Shown: positions 47,336-59,500, counted from the first letter of the stretch. The stretch: 64,000 nt of DNA from Phaseolus vulgaris (GCF_000499845.2 NC_023750.2:3363913-3427912); one strand, 5' to 3'. Translations and numbers: made by a program. Notes: generated from the sequence alone by a model not told the origin.

Positions 47336-47690
47336 CCAAAATTAAATCAGAAAGCTTAAGTTTGGTGATTGAGTGAGTGACGTACATCAGATGGCTCAAT
47401 TTCGTAATAAACGGGCAGATGATGTTGGCTATAAGTTTGGTGCCATTTGATGATTTGGTGAAGCTGAAGAAGACACCAAGCAGATTGAGAATAGGAGTTG
47501 GTGAAAACAACAATTGCTACACGACAAAGATTGAGAATAGGTTGTTGGATGTGAATTGGGTTGAGTGCATTAGGGTGGTGAGGCCAACAGCAGAGAGGGC
47601 AGAATCGAGATGAGACACAAATTTCCTTTGGATTTCTTCTCCATTAAAGTTTATGACCACATCGTACATCAAAGTAACTGCAGAGAGAGA
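47336..47690 (-). pseudogene. TNL copy D: TIR-exon scrap fused to Copia-3 sequence
   Basis: Minus-strand sequence from about 47680 encodes MYDVVINFNGEEIQRKF and VSHLDSALSAVG, then (after a small deletion and frame change) SQSAWCLLQLHQIIKWH and VYYEIEPSDVR. It ends at about 47380 where the last third of the exon is deleted, joining directly to intron 1 sequence (47336-47380). Copia-3 RNase H follows. No NB-ARC or LRR part is present. The catalytic Glu position again reads Gln (LLQL). A 152-codon frame (47513-47055) runs through both parts, but out of the TIR frame. Confidence 0.82.
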
Positions 47691-47699
47691 GCATTTATA

Positions 47700-48500
47700 T
47701 TTGAATAGATTCGTAAACATTTGTCTTCTATAACATTTTTAATTTTATTTTATACGGATTCCACAGTACCACATTACTTTTAATATTTTGTATAAAAAAT
47801 TTGGAAGAGTTTTATAAGTCACACTTTCATTATTTTTTTTTGACAAAAAATATATATATTCAAAATAGAAAAATAATAATTTTTATTTTTGTAACTTAGG
47901 ATATTATCTTTTTATGCCGCATCGATATATTTGAGTGAGTCTTATAAGATTTAAATCTTAATTATATAATTTGATATATGAGCTTTGGAATGAAGATACC
48001 TTAAAGTTAAATAAGTAATTAAAATTTTAGCAATATAGGATATGGTTTTTGAAAATGATATTTGGATAAAGTTGGCCAGATTAAAGAAATTATTTTGAAG
48101 ATTTTGATAATATATAAATAGATTGAAATGAGTACAGTCTTTAAAGTATTTCAATAATAAAAAGATTGAAAGATAAGTTGTAAAGTACGATCGAGTAGTT
48201 GATCATTATCAATAATCAAAACTATCTGAAATCCTACTTTATAACTCTTTGTATCATAAATTATCATGACTTGTCAAACCGATGCATTGCATTTGTATTG
48301 AGGTTCTTATTTGACTCTAACAAATAAGATAAACAGCTGAAGTGAAGAACAATTTGAGGAGTGAGAAACAAGGCTAAAATAAACATGAATTTCTTAACAA
48401 TAAGCTATACTGGAAAAGACGAAAAAAGATGAAGTGGAAGCAAGGAAACAATGATTAATTCCATAACTGGATCCTGCTGTTCTCAAAAGAAGATAAATGA
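47700..48500. other. AT-rich DNA, then TNL downstream homology
   Basis: 47700-48290 is AT-rich without a recognisable feature. From about 48310 it matches the downstream regions of copies A and C. Confidence 0.5.
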
Positions 48501-48501
48501 C

Positions 48502-51500
48502 TTACCTGAAGTCACATAACATTACAATTTTCTTTATGAATCTAAGGAGACAATTTTCCTTTGGCTTTGATTCACCACATATGGGATAGACAACTGTGTT
48601 CTCGACAACCAATCCATGACCAAAACTCAAAAAAATCTCCACCTTGTCTCCATATCCTAAATTTGACGATATACCCTGCCAATCTATATAATTAAATGAA
48701 ATTACTGTGCCATGGTTGTGTATATGCAATGTGCACTTTGTGTAGTTAACAATTAAGACATTTCTAAGACATTCAGTTGCGTCTATTTCAGGGGTTGATG
48801 AATAAACAACACACAAAACCATTCCCTTCAAGTCCCGATCTAAAGGCACAGTGAAAGAAACAGAATGTTCCTCACCCATATGGCCCAACCAATAAGGATC
48901 ATTGTCAACTGGGAGACAAACATCACATGACTCACTGCTTACTGTTACCTGTACCATATGATAAAAAGCTTAGACATTTTTATAATTTTTGCTATTCAAA
49001 TTATCTTCTGCAACCATTATTTGTCATAAAAAATTACAAAAATATAATACAATTTGTTGTGTTATATCAGCATCATGTCGTCAGGGATTTAGAATGCATA
49101 TCTGTGTTCATCTCTTTCAGTTTATATTTCTACAATCGTTAGGAATAAATCATGAAACTAATAAAGCAAGAAAGTCGAAATCAATTTCCCTGTACTTAGA
49201 TATTCATTAGGATTATTTTGTGTTCTCTTAATTGCTAAAGTCAGGGTGAAGGTGATAAACCAAAGGGAAAGCTAGAGAAGAACCTTAGAGACGTTATGGC
49301 TGACAGCATTGAAGAATTCATGGTATGCTCCAACACCAATCAAAGAAGACCTGAAGTGCTGCTTTGAAATTCCTGATTCTGTATTAGTTGCAAAATATTC
49401 TACCAAAATATTTTTCAATTGCTTAGACAGTTGAAACTCGGTGTCACATTGCACCAAAACACTTCGAAGATTTGCCAGGCTGCTAAGCAATGGCGTCATA
49501 TCATCCCAACTATTATCCTCCATATCCATGCAAAACGAATTAATATAAGATATGGAAATCGTTGTTGGGGACATCCAAGACCGAATGATAGAAGGAAAAA
49601 GATTACGTGGCAATCTCTCAAATCCACGTAGGGATATATATCCAATGCTTTTTTATCTCACAATTGAAAAGGGAACTTGTTTAACAGCAGTGTTTTCAGC
49701 AATTAGAGTTATCAAGGATTTCATTTGCACTGTATCTTTTTCCAATAGGTCAATCATAGAACACCCAGAGAGAATGAGTGTTTTTAAAGATTTCAACATA
49801 TATACCTCTGCGGGGAGATTGCTCAAACTTGTACAGTCCTTCAAATTTAGCAGTGTAAGATTGGACAGACATCCAATAGATTGGTGTACTTCTTGCAATC
49901 CTGGACAATCTTTGAGAATGAGCTGTTCAAGACTTGATAATCCGGAAAAGTTAGGGGTTTCTATTAAATACTTGGAGTGACTAAGATTAAGGACTTTGAG
50001 CCACCTCAAAACCTACACCGGGACAGTTTTTTTTACAAGTATCAGAGAAGAAAATCAAAATGAAACAGCAGTAGGTTACTGTTTTTGTTTTAGTTAGCTT
50101 TGTGTTTTAATAAAAAATGGCACTTAATAAAAAAACCTGAGGTTCTTTCAAGAGGAGTCGAAGATCATTGTGTTTTATGTCAATCGCTATTGCATCATGC
50201 AGATGCAAGCCGTCACGTGGGTATTCTGAATAAGACCGTTGCAAACTGATCCATCTCAGTTTCCTAGAAATGTACTCAGAATTTCCATCGAGTTTCAGCA
50301 GTCTTGATGGTTCTCTTCTGGCTGAACGCAGTTTCACAGGCAATTCCCAACGGTCCTGTGATAAAAAGAGCAAAGAATAACAAATGTACTGAAAATGAGA
50401 AAGCAAACACTTCCAAGAGAAGTTTTAAAAGGCATATATAAAGAATGTTCTTACTGAGTTATCTGTCAATACATATTCTGCATCATCAAACTGCAGTCTC
50501 CTCCTCTCCATCCAAAACTCTTCTTCTGAAATTTCACTAATAATTTCTCTTCCCATTTCTTGTAGCAAAGGATGCATTCCAAGTTTGTCGTTCTTTTTAA
50601 TTTTTATGAGGCTACTTTCTATCAGAACTCTTATTCCAGTATCAGCATCTACTCCACAGCCATTTAGAATCTTGGTAACATAGGATCTGCCCTTACCAAC
50701 GAAGAAACAACATATATCAAGGAATAAATCTTTTTCCATTTCATTGCGTAAACCATCGAAGCTTATTTTCAATTTCCGTTGAATGTCGTGCAGGGGAATT
50801 TTCTCTAATTTTAACAAAACACTATTCCATTCTTCTTTTGTCCTTTCATATAAACAATTTCCAATGACTTCAAGAGCTAGAGGTAGTCCTCCACAATGAC
50901 TAACTACACTTTTTGCAAGGTAATTGTATTCTTCTTTTGGTTTTGCTTCTCCAAATGCATGCCAACTAAGAAGCTCGAGAGACTCGTCTTCGTCCATTAG
51001 CTTTAACCGAAAAACAGAATCAACTTGAAGAATCCTCGGTAGGTCTACATCTCTTGTTGTAATGATTATTACAGTTCCTCCACTGAACCATTCAACGCAT
51101 TTCCATACTAGTGATGCATCAAACTCAGGCACATCGTCAAGTACAATAAGCACCCTTTTCCCAGAAAGTCTTTCCCGAATCATTCTTCGCTCCATCTCAT
51201 TGCTAGGTATTTCAACCTTTGTTTTTAGGACATCTAAAAGAAGTTGTTCATCTAAACGAATATTCGATCTTGTTTCACTAAGATGTGCAATATCTTCAAT
51301 GAAACTTTTCTCCGTGAATGTAGCACTAAGTTGATTGTAGATTGCTTTGGCAAGGGTGGTTTTACCAGATCCCCCCGCTCCAGTTATCCCTATCGTATAA
51401 ACTTCGGTGTTATTTTGGATAGTTCCAATCAGATATTGCACGTGAGACTGTAATCCAACTGGGAATTGAGTAGCAGACAAGACTGGTAAATGAAGAACGG

Positions 51501-52137
51501 TCTTAACAATTTTGTGGACTAGTTCAGCATCACTCCTTCAAGTTCAATACCAATCATGAAAGAAGTCATGTCATGTATTACCAAAATTAAATCAGAATGC
51601 TTAAATTATGGTGATTGAGTGAGTGATTTACCTGTAATTGCTCTCATCCCATCCAAATAAATTTGCAGCTTTGGTGAGTGCGCGGCTCCACATGGACATG
51701 CCATGCTCCAGTTCTTGTTCTGAGAATGCTTGCTCTGCAGTTGCTTTGAAGGCTTTACCAAAATCACCCATCTGAAGTCGTACATCAGATGGCTGAATTT
51801 CGTAATACACGGGCAGAACATGTCTGCAATAAGTTTGGTGCCATTTGATGATTTGTTGAAGTTGATGAAGACACCAAGCAGATTGAGAATAGGCTGTGGT
51901 GAAAACAACAATGGCTACACGAGAGAGATTGAGAATAGGTTGTTGGAAGTGAAGTGGGTTGTGTGCATTGGGGTGGTGAAGGAAAGTGGTGAAGCCAACA
52001 GCAGAGAGGGCAGAATCGAGATGAGAAACAAATTTTCTTTGGATTTCTTCTCCATTGAAGTTTATGAGCACATCGTACTTCCTTGGGAGTTTGGATGATG
52101 AAGAAGCGAATTCCATGGGAGGAATTGATGACGTCAT
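48502..52137 (-). pseudogene. TNL copy E: TIR-NBS-LRR with a single nonsense codon in the LRR exon
   Basis: Exons: TIR 52137-51632, NB-ARC 51535-50455, linker 50355-50137, LRR 50012-49284, C-JID-like 48948-48502; GT/AG borders in phase. TIR: KYDVLINFNGEEIQRKF and SAWCLHQL (Gln at the catalytic Glu position). NB-ARC: GAGGSGKTTLAKAIYN, VLIVLDDV, IIITTRDVDL, CGGLPLALEVIG, FLDICCFF, GMHPLLQEMG. The linker starts DRWELPVKL where others have GRNSRAVPVKL. The only lesion seen is TAA at 49655-49653 in the LRR exon where copy B has TCA; the frame is open on both sides. A truncated TIR-NB-partial LRR protein of about 720 residues could still be made. The C-terminal exon is the fullest of the minus-strand copies. 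Confidence 0.9.
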
Positions 52138-52174
52138 CAACTGTTAGAAAGAAGAGGATCAATAATGCAACACA

Positions 52175-52268
52175 GAACCTTTCTTACTTCAGCCAGTGAT
52201 GAAATTAGACAACGCCCACTTTGATTTACTAAAATATATTTTTCACTAATAATTACGAAAGTTTGTAG
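52175..52268 (-). promoter_or_regulatory. Conserved upstream block of TNL copy E
   Basis: Carries AGCCAGTGATGAAATTAGAC, CGCCCACTTTGATT and CACTAATAATTACGAAAG, shared with the regions upstream of B and C. It ends close to the Copia-4 5' LTR. Confidence 0.35.
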
Positions 52269-52638
52269 GTCACACCGGAAAGGTACCCTTTTTTTTTATT
52301 TTTTTATGCTTTTCCTTTTTATGTTTTGGGTTTGTTGGGTCTAAGGTTTAGTTAGCTTTAGTTCAGCCCAATAATCCTTTTCTTTCCACACACCATGTAT
52401 ATGATGTAAAAGCTGCAACGTTTTTTTTCAATAACAATACAAAATATTCCTTCTTTTACACGTTTCTCTCACTCAGACAATATTATGTCTCTGATTCATT
52501 TCCTTCTTTCTGGAAGTTCCTTATGTTGTTCATGAAGAAAGTCAATATGGTATTAGAGCGGGTCTAACCAGTTTTCTTCTTCCCTTTCATCCCTTTAATT
52601 TCTCTTTCTTTGCTTCTTGATTTTCCTTGTTCCTTTCC

Positions 52639-55600
52639 ATGGCTGTGACCCAACAAAATGATCAACAAAACCCTATCAGTGCCTACTATCTTCATCCAGG
52701 AGAAAACCCACGTGTGGTTCTTGTTACGCCACAACTTGACGGATCCAATTATCACTCCTGGAGCCGATCTATGAAACAAGCCCTACTTTCAAAGAACAAG
52801 TTCAAATTCATTAATGGTGATATCTTGCCAACACGTGATGACAAAAAATACGAAGCCTAGGAAAGATGCAACGTCATGGTCGTTTCATGGATCACCGCAC
52901 GCTGACTACTCAAATAGCGCAAAGAATCGTGTATATTGACAATGCAAAGGAGTTGTGGGAAGACCTTAAAGAATGATTCTCAAAAAGCTATCACTTTTAC
53001 GCCTCTGATCTCTTACAAGAAATCAATTCTATCAAACAAGGAGAGCGGAACATCACAAATTACTTCACAAACTCAAAGATTTTGTGGGAGGAATTGGATT
53101 CTTTGCGACCATTACCAGCCTATATTTGCAAAGTAAAATGCAGTTGTAATGTGATGAAGACGATGGCGAGTTACAGAGATTGCGAACGGGTTATGTATTT
53201 CTTTAAAGGATTGGGAGAAAATTATAACACTCTCAAAACGCAAGTCTTACTCATGAAACCTCTACCAAATATCAATCGCGTCTTCTCCCTTGTTCTGCAG
53301 CAAGAAAGGCATCTGAATGAGAATATAGGCATAGATACAAAGATCTTGCTCAATAGCGTCAATCATCAGAGCCAAAGAACGAACAACAAGGTTAATCATG
53401 GATGGCGCAACCAAGGAAGAGCAAGAGGAAAGAACTATGGGAAGCAATGCTCTTTCTGTAACAAGATGAACCATACCGCTGATGAATGCTATTCGAAACA
53501 CGGTCTTCCACCATGGATGAAGCAGAGAACGAACTACACTGCAAATGTTGTTGAAAGAAACGAGGATTGTAATGGTGAGAATGAAGAGTTTTCACAGGCT
53601 AAGATTCACAATGAGAAAATCTTTGAAGTCCTCAATCCTGAGCAACTGCAACAGCTCATTAACATGATACAAAATTCAAAAGGCAAAGAACATACCATAA
53701 TCAATGCCATGGGTGAAACTTCAAAACAAAATCCAAGTAAAGAGGGTAAGTCTTTCTGGATTCTTGACACGGGTGCTACTGATCACGTAGCTTGCTCTAT
53801 TTCCCTATTCATAAGCTATCACAAAATAAAATCAGTAAGGGTCAAGCTACCTAACAATCAGTATATGTATGCTACTCATGCTGGAACTATTTTTCTAACC
53901 AAAAACATTACTCTGCATAATGTTCTGTTTATTCCATATTTTACCCTAAATATCATATATGGTCAACGCCTTATATCTTCTTTAAATTGTCAACTTGCTT
54001 TTACTCACAATATTTGTCAAATTCAGGAGAAAAATTCCTTTAAGATGATTGGTCAAGCTGAGATTCAAAATGGGCTCTATCATTTGTATGCTGATGAAGA
54101 AAACAACTTTGTGTACACTTTACATGTTGATTCTTTTGATACTGTGAATAATCTGGATGGTTGGCATTGTAGGATGGGTCATCCCTCAAATAGAATATTA
54201 GATTGTTTAGCTAAGCAATATTTTGATATACATTACAATGATAAGAATGTTTGTGCTCCCTGTCATCTTGCAAAACAACATAAATTGCCTTTTCCTCTTA
54301 GTAAAACAAATAGTCAAAATGTTTTTGATCTCATTCACATAGACATATGGAGACCTCTAGGTACTCCTTCTTTGCATGGTCATAAATATTTTTTAACCAT
54401 TGTGGATGATTTTAGCAGGCATACATGGGTTCATCTGATGAAAAATAAAAGCGAAACTAGAGAGCTTTAACAAAGTTTTGTTGTTTATGTTAAAAATCAA
54501 TTCAGCAAGAATGTAAAAATAATTAGAACTGGCAACCGTAAAGAGTTCTATTGGAAAGATTTTTATGAAAGGCAAGGCATAATTCATCAAACCTCTTGTA
54601 ATGAAACCCCTCAACAAAACTCCATTGTTGAGAGGAAACACCAACATATTCTTAATATCACTCGATGCCTTATTTTTCAGTCCAGATTACCCAAAGTCTT
54701 TTGGTGTTATGTTGTTTTGCATTCTGTTTTTATGATTAATCGTCTTCTTTCCCCTGTTATTCATAACAAATCTCCTTATGAACTCTTATATAATATTGCA
54801 CCTTGATGTGATTCCAATAGCCATATAGAGAATGATTCTTGACATTCTTAGGAATCAACTTGAGTTGGACAATAGTTAGGCACTTTTTCTTAGAATTGGA
54901 TCAATGTTCTAAGTTAAGAACTCACCAAAACTAGCACCAAATCCAAACTCATATGGAATTTCTGATATTAAAGTCTTTGTTTGTCATTGCTTTGCATCTA
55001 CTCTTGAACAAAATAGACATAAGCTTGACCCTAGGGCACGTAAGTGTATTTTTCTTGGTTTTAAAAAAGGTACAAAGGGTTATGTTGTTATGGATATTCA
55101 AACTAGAGAAGTTTTTATATCTAGGAATGTTATTTTCTATGAATCCTTTTTTGGCAAGTTTCATAATAGAATTGATCAAGCTGTCACACAAAAAGACGAT
55201 GACTTCACAAGAATTACATATGATGATGCTCATGTGCAAAGGGAGATAGAAAACCAAACTGCACAAAGAGAAGACATGATGCATGGTGATCTCTCTATAC
55301 AAAATGAAGCTGGAAATTCCATAGAACAAGAACAATTGAGGCGGTCCACCAGAACCAGGAGAACACCAACATTTCTTGAAGACTATCATCATCAGCTTAT
55401 GATATCACCATGTGAAGAAAAATTGAAAGAAAAGGTACGTTATCCTCTTGATTCGGTTATGTCCTATAAAAGTTTATCTGAAAAACAACTAAAGTATACT
55501 TTGTCTATCTCCTCTAAAACTAAGCCAAAATGTTATGAGGAGGAAAAATGCTACCCTGAATGGATGGAAGCTATGAGAGCTGAAATAGAGGCACTGGAAG

Positions 55601-57059
55601 TAAATAAAACCTGGCATATAGTAGATCTTCCTCACAACAAGATTCCCATTGGCTGCAAATGGGTGTATAAAGTCAAACATAAGGCAGATGGTAAAATTGA
55701 ACGATACAAAGCAAGAGTTGTAGCAAAAGGCTACACACAACGTGAAGGCATTAACTACATGGACACCTACTCACCTGTAGCAAGACTCACAACTATACGC
55801 ACCATCTTGGTTGTAGCTGCTGTTATGGATTGGCACTTGGAACAGCTGGATGTGAACAATGCTTTCTTGCATGGAGATCTACAAGAAGAAGTTTACATGA
55901 GCTTGCCTCCTGGTATCACCACAGTGAAAAGTAATCAGGTTTGCAAGTTAATCAAAGCTTTGTATGGTCTGAAACAGGTCAGCAAACAATGGTATGATAA
56001 GTTAAGTTCCTTTCTTTACAACATCAACTTTGTTCAATCCAGAGCTGATAATTCCCTTTTCATCAGAAAATGTGAAACTTCTTTTATTGCTTTACTTATA
56101 TATGTGAATGATATATTGATTGCTGGAAATGATATAGAAGATATAGATATTGTAAAAAAAACTCTTTAAATTCTGCTTTCAAAATAAAAGACTTGGGGCA
56201 TCTCAACTTTTTCTTGGGTCTGGAAATTGCTAGAACACATAAGGGTATACATATATGCCAAAGAAAGTATGCTCTCGATATTTTGACTGATGTAGGTATG
56301 CTTGGTGTTAAACCTGCAAACACTACTATGACACAGAAGAACGACAAGCTTTTTTATCAAAGTTTGCCAGTACACAACATAACTCTATACCGAAGAATCA
56401 TTAGAAGGTTATTATATCTTGTGAACACCAGACCAGATATTAGCTTCTCTGTTCAATTCCTCAGTCAGTTTGTCCAGGTTCCATCAAAGCTTCATTACCA
56501 AGTTGTTTAGAGAATTTTGAGATACATCAAGTCCTATCCATCACAGGGTATATTCTTTCCTAAAAGTACTGACACTCAACTTAAAGCTTTTAGTGACTCA
56601 GACTGGGCTACTTGTATCACCACACGCCGCTCAACCACTGGTTTTTGCATCTTCCTTGGAGACTCCTTGATATCTTGGAAAACCAAGAAGAAAAGTACCG
56701 TTTCTAGATCATCCTCCGAAGTTGAATACCGTGCTCTAGCCACCACATGTTGTGAAATACAATGTCTTGTATACCTTCTCGAAGATCTCTGCATCAAAGT
56801 CAACAATGCTGCAAGCCTCTTTTGTGACAGCCAGTCGGCAAGGCATATAGCTCACAACAACGGATTTCATGAGAGAACCAAGCATCTGGATATTGACTGC
56901 CATGTAGTAAGAGAGAAATTACAGCATGGGCTTTTTCATCTTCTTCCCATAAGCTCTGAAGAACAACTAGCAGACATTCTTACAAAGTCTCTCAACTATG
57001 CAGTTTTCCATAAACTTGTTACCAAGCTTGGTGTTCTGAATATACATCCACCAGCTTGA
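52639..57059 (+). pseudogene. Copia-4 gag-pol, multiple lesions, YVDD changed to YVND
   Basis: gag starts at ATG 52639 (SAYYLHPGENPRVVLVTPQL) and stops at 52860; it continues in another frame with a zinc knuckle CSFCNKMNHTADEC (53452-53493), protease ILDTGATDHV (about 53761), integrase zinc region (HCRMGH...CAPCHLAKQH), and a core broken by a stop at 54470. About 140 bp of foreign sequence (54805-54945) splits the integrase. RT runs 55090-56169 with YVND at 56101-56112; RNase H (56520-57059) has FSDSDWATC. A frameshift lies near 56165 and a stop at 56507. Clearly non-functional. Confidence 0.9.
54803..54950. other. Foreign insert of about 140 bp in the Copia-4 integrase
   Basis: The integrase frame reads YELLYNIAP to 54804 and resumes with ISDIKVFVC from about 54958. 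The intervening sequence has no integrase similarity, stops in the frame, and no visible terminal inverted repeats. Origin unknown. Confidence 0.5.
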
Positions 57060-57299
57060 GGGGGGTTTTGATGTTTTGGGTTTGTTGGGCCTAAGGTTTA
57101 GTTAGCTTTAGTTTAGTCCAATAATCCTTTTCTTTTCACACACCATGTCAATATATGATGTAAAAGTTGCAACGTTCTTTTTCAATAACAATACAAAATA
57201 TTCCTTCTTTAACACGTGTCTCTCACTCACATAATGTTATGCCTCTGATTCATCTCATTCTTTCTGGAAATTCCTTATGTTGTTCATGAAGAAAGTCAA

Positions 57300-58560
57300 T
57301 ATTTCTTTCTACTGTTCTTAAATGTTACTTTATCTGGTTTGATGCGTTAAGTACTTATTTATTACATTTTAATCATTTGAAAAATCCGTTTCCATTTCTT
57401 TTGTTTCATGGCTATTGCACTCATTCCTTGTAGGCTCTGCCTCATCTTTTTCACATTATTCGTACATGTCTTTGTTCATGTTGGGATATAATAAAGTTGT
57501 GCATTATTGAGTTAGGTCATATCAACGTCTCTTAGGCAATTTGGCAAGAACCTTTCAACAAAAAATATTATGAAATACTCAAAGACTATGAAGTTGACCT
57601 AGATCGTTTGCTTGGGATGAAGGAAAACGATATCAAAGCATTCATTAGTATGCACCAAGAGGAAGTTAGTCTAGCAAAAACTCAGTATATTTTTCATCAA
57701 TTAAGTTATCAACAACTGTGAGTCCATATTTGAGAACTGTGAGAATTAAAGATATCTTCAAGTAGGTAGAAATCTGATAGAGATAAAGGAAAAATACCTT
57801 TAGGTTTCTCTATGGGTAAACATGATTTTCTAAGAGTTACACAACTCATTAGTAGGGAGAGCAATCATATCTAAGAGTCTAACTCTAAAATTGATGGGAC
57901 CTTGTAAGATCCTCAAGCTTGTTGCATATGAACTTGTCTTACATTCTCCTTAACCAACATTCACAATATATTATGTGTATCGTAACTAAGTAAATAAATA
58001 TACTCGATCATAGTCATATCCTAGTGTTTGATTTAGTTAAATAAAATGTCTTTTGGGAGGAGCTCAATTAGAATTTTGTGTTCTCAAACAAAGTAACTTT
58101 GCATTAAAAACATCAATATAATGAAAGTGTTGCAAAATCTCATATGTTGTGATTCCATTTGAGGAATAAAATAGAAGATAAGAGAATCATGTCAAAATTT
58201 TTTTGGTAAGCTAATTTTTTAGGATGAAATTTTTATTGGGGATAATTGTGACAATGTAGCAGCCCACCCCCCTAATATCTCTATTTCTATCTCTCACTCT
58301 TTCCCTTATCTCTACCTCTCCCTTATCTCTTCATGTCTCATCTATTTTAAAATCTGATCACATCATGTAGTAGTTGAGGTGTAAGAGTACATTTTTATCG
58401 GATCAGATTTTCAAACAAAGTGAGATCATTTTTTCTCTAAAGATCCCTTATTCTCTTATTGTCCTTATGATTTAGCCATCAATCTCGATGGGGACAGTTG
58501 AGAAAAGTGTTCCTCTCAACTTGTTTTACCTTACACTGAAATTTGGTGTTGTTTGAATTG
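57300..58560. other. Intergenic DNA with one exon-like frame
   Basis: Mostly featureless. A plus-strand frame from 57535 (after CTCTTAG, an acceptor-like site) to 57720 reads AIWQEPFNKKYYEILKDYEV and continues KENDIKAFISMHQ to a stop. It is protein-like in composition, but I do not recognise it and see no partner exon. A CT-rich tract lies at 58265-58345. Confidence 0.3.
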
Positions 58561-58599
58561 TTAGAATGTATGGCTTTTAACTAGAGGGGGGTGAATGAT

Positions 58600-59500
58600 T
58601 TAAAGAGGGTTTTCACAAACTTTTAAGCCAAGAATGAAATTACTTCGAGAAACAAATGATAAGGAATCCAGTTTGCCAAAATACAAAGCAAAAAACAACA
58701 GCACCAGAAAAACAATCGGTTGTTTCGCAGAAACAATCGGTTGTTTATACCAGTTTGCAAATATTAAAACTGAATTTAAAGAGATTAAGGATAGAGAGAA
58801 TGCACACAGAGGTTTATACTGGTTCACTCTAAACCCAAAGCTACATCCAGTCTTCTCAGAAACCACTGAGGAATTCCACTAAGCAATCAAACCTAGATCA
58901 CTTACACCACAACCAAAGAAGTGACCTTGATCCCCTCAAGACACATACTTCTCTTGGTCAACACACCAACACTAAGAATGTTGATCTTGATCCCATCAAG
59001 AACACACAACACTTCTTAGCAAACACACAAGGTTTCTTTCAACAGATACAAGGATTACACTTGTTACAAAATGAATCTGAAATCAATACAAGAGAAAATC
59101 CTATCTCACACTCTTTGATCAAACTCAATCTCTAAGCAATCTCAACTTTTTCAAAATCAGTAAGTTGTTAAAAAACCCAAATCTGTTTTTCTATTTGTAA
59201 AACAAAGTTGTTTGTTTGTTATCAAATCTTAACAAATTATTAATTGCATTTAAAGATTGGTCAAAGCATTAAAAACTGGAGCAAACAGTTGGAAAAACAT
59301 TTAATGCTCAACCAAAGCACAAACCATTTTTTTGTTATGGTGCCAAAACAAACAATCGGTTGTTTCCTCGAATCAATCGGTTGTTTTGGTTTTGACAACT
59401 CAACCATTTGAAAACAGTTTTCAACATTTTCTAAAAACACCTAACTATAAAAAAATCGGTTGTTTCAACAAAACAACAGGTTGTTTTTCACTTAGCTTGA
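58600..59500. repeat. Paired AATCGGTTGTTT motifs with 21-bp spacing
   Basis: The motif AATCGGTTGTTT occurs at 58714 and 58735, at 59354 and 59375, and at 59454 with a variant AACAGGTTGTTT at 59475. The start-to-start distance is 21 bp in all three pairs. The surrounding DNA has no recognised gene: open frames at 58634-58882 and 59332-59667 (plus) or 58600-58866 (minus) read through the motifs but match no family I know. Confidence 0.7.

Larger units (their letters stand above)
52322..57298 (+). mobile_element. Copia-4 LTR retrotransposon, degenerate
   Basis: LTRs about 52322-52544 and 57072-57298 (start TGTTTTGGGTTTGTTGGG, end GAAGAAAGTCA). The primer site TGGTATTAGAGC follows at about 52548 and a polypurine tract GAGGGGGGTTTT precedes the 3' LTR. 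The LTRs differ at more positions than those of Copia-1 or -2, so the insertion is older. No clean TSD was recognised. It lies just upstream of TNL copy E. Confidence 0.9.
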
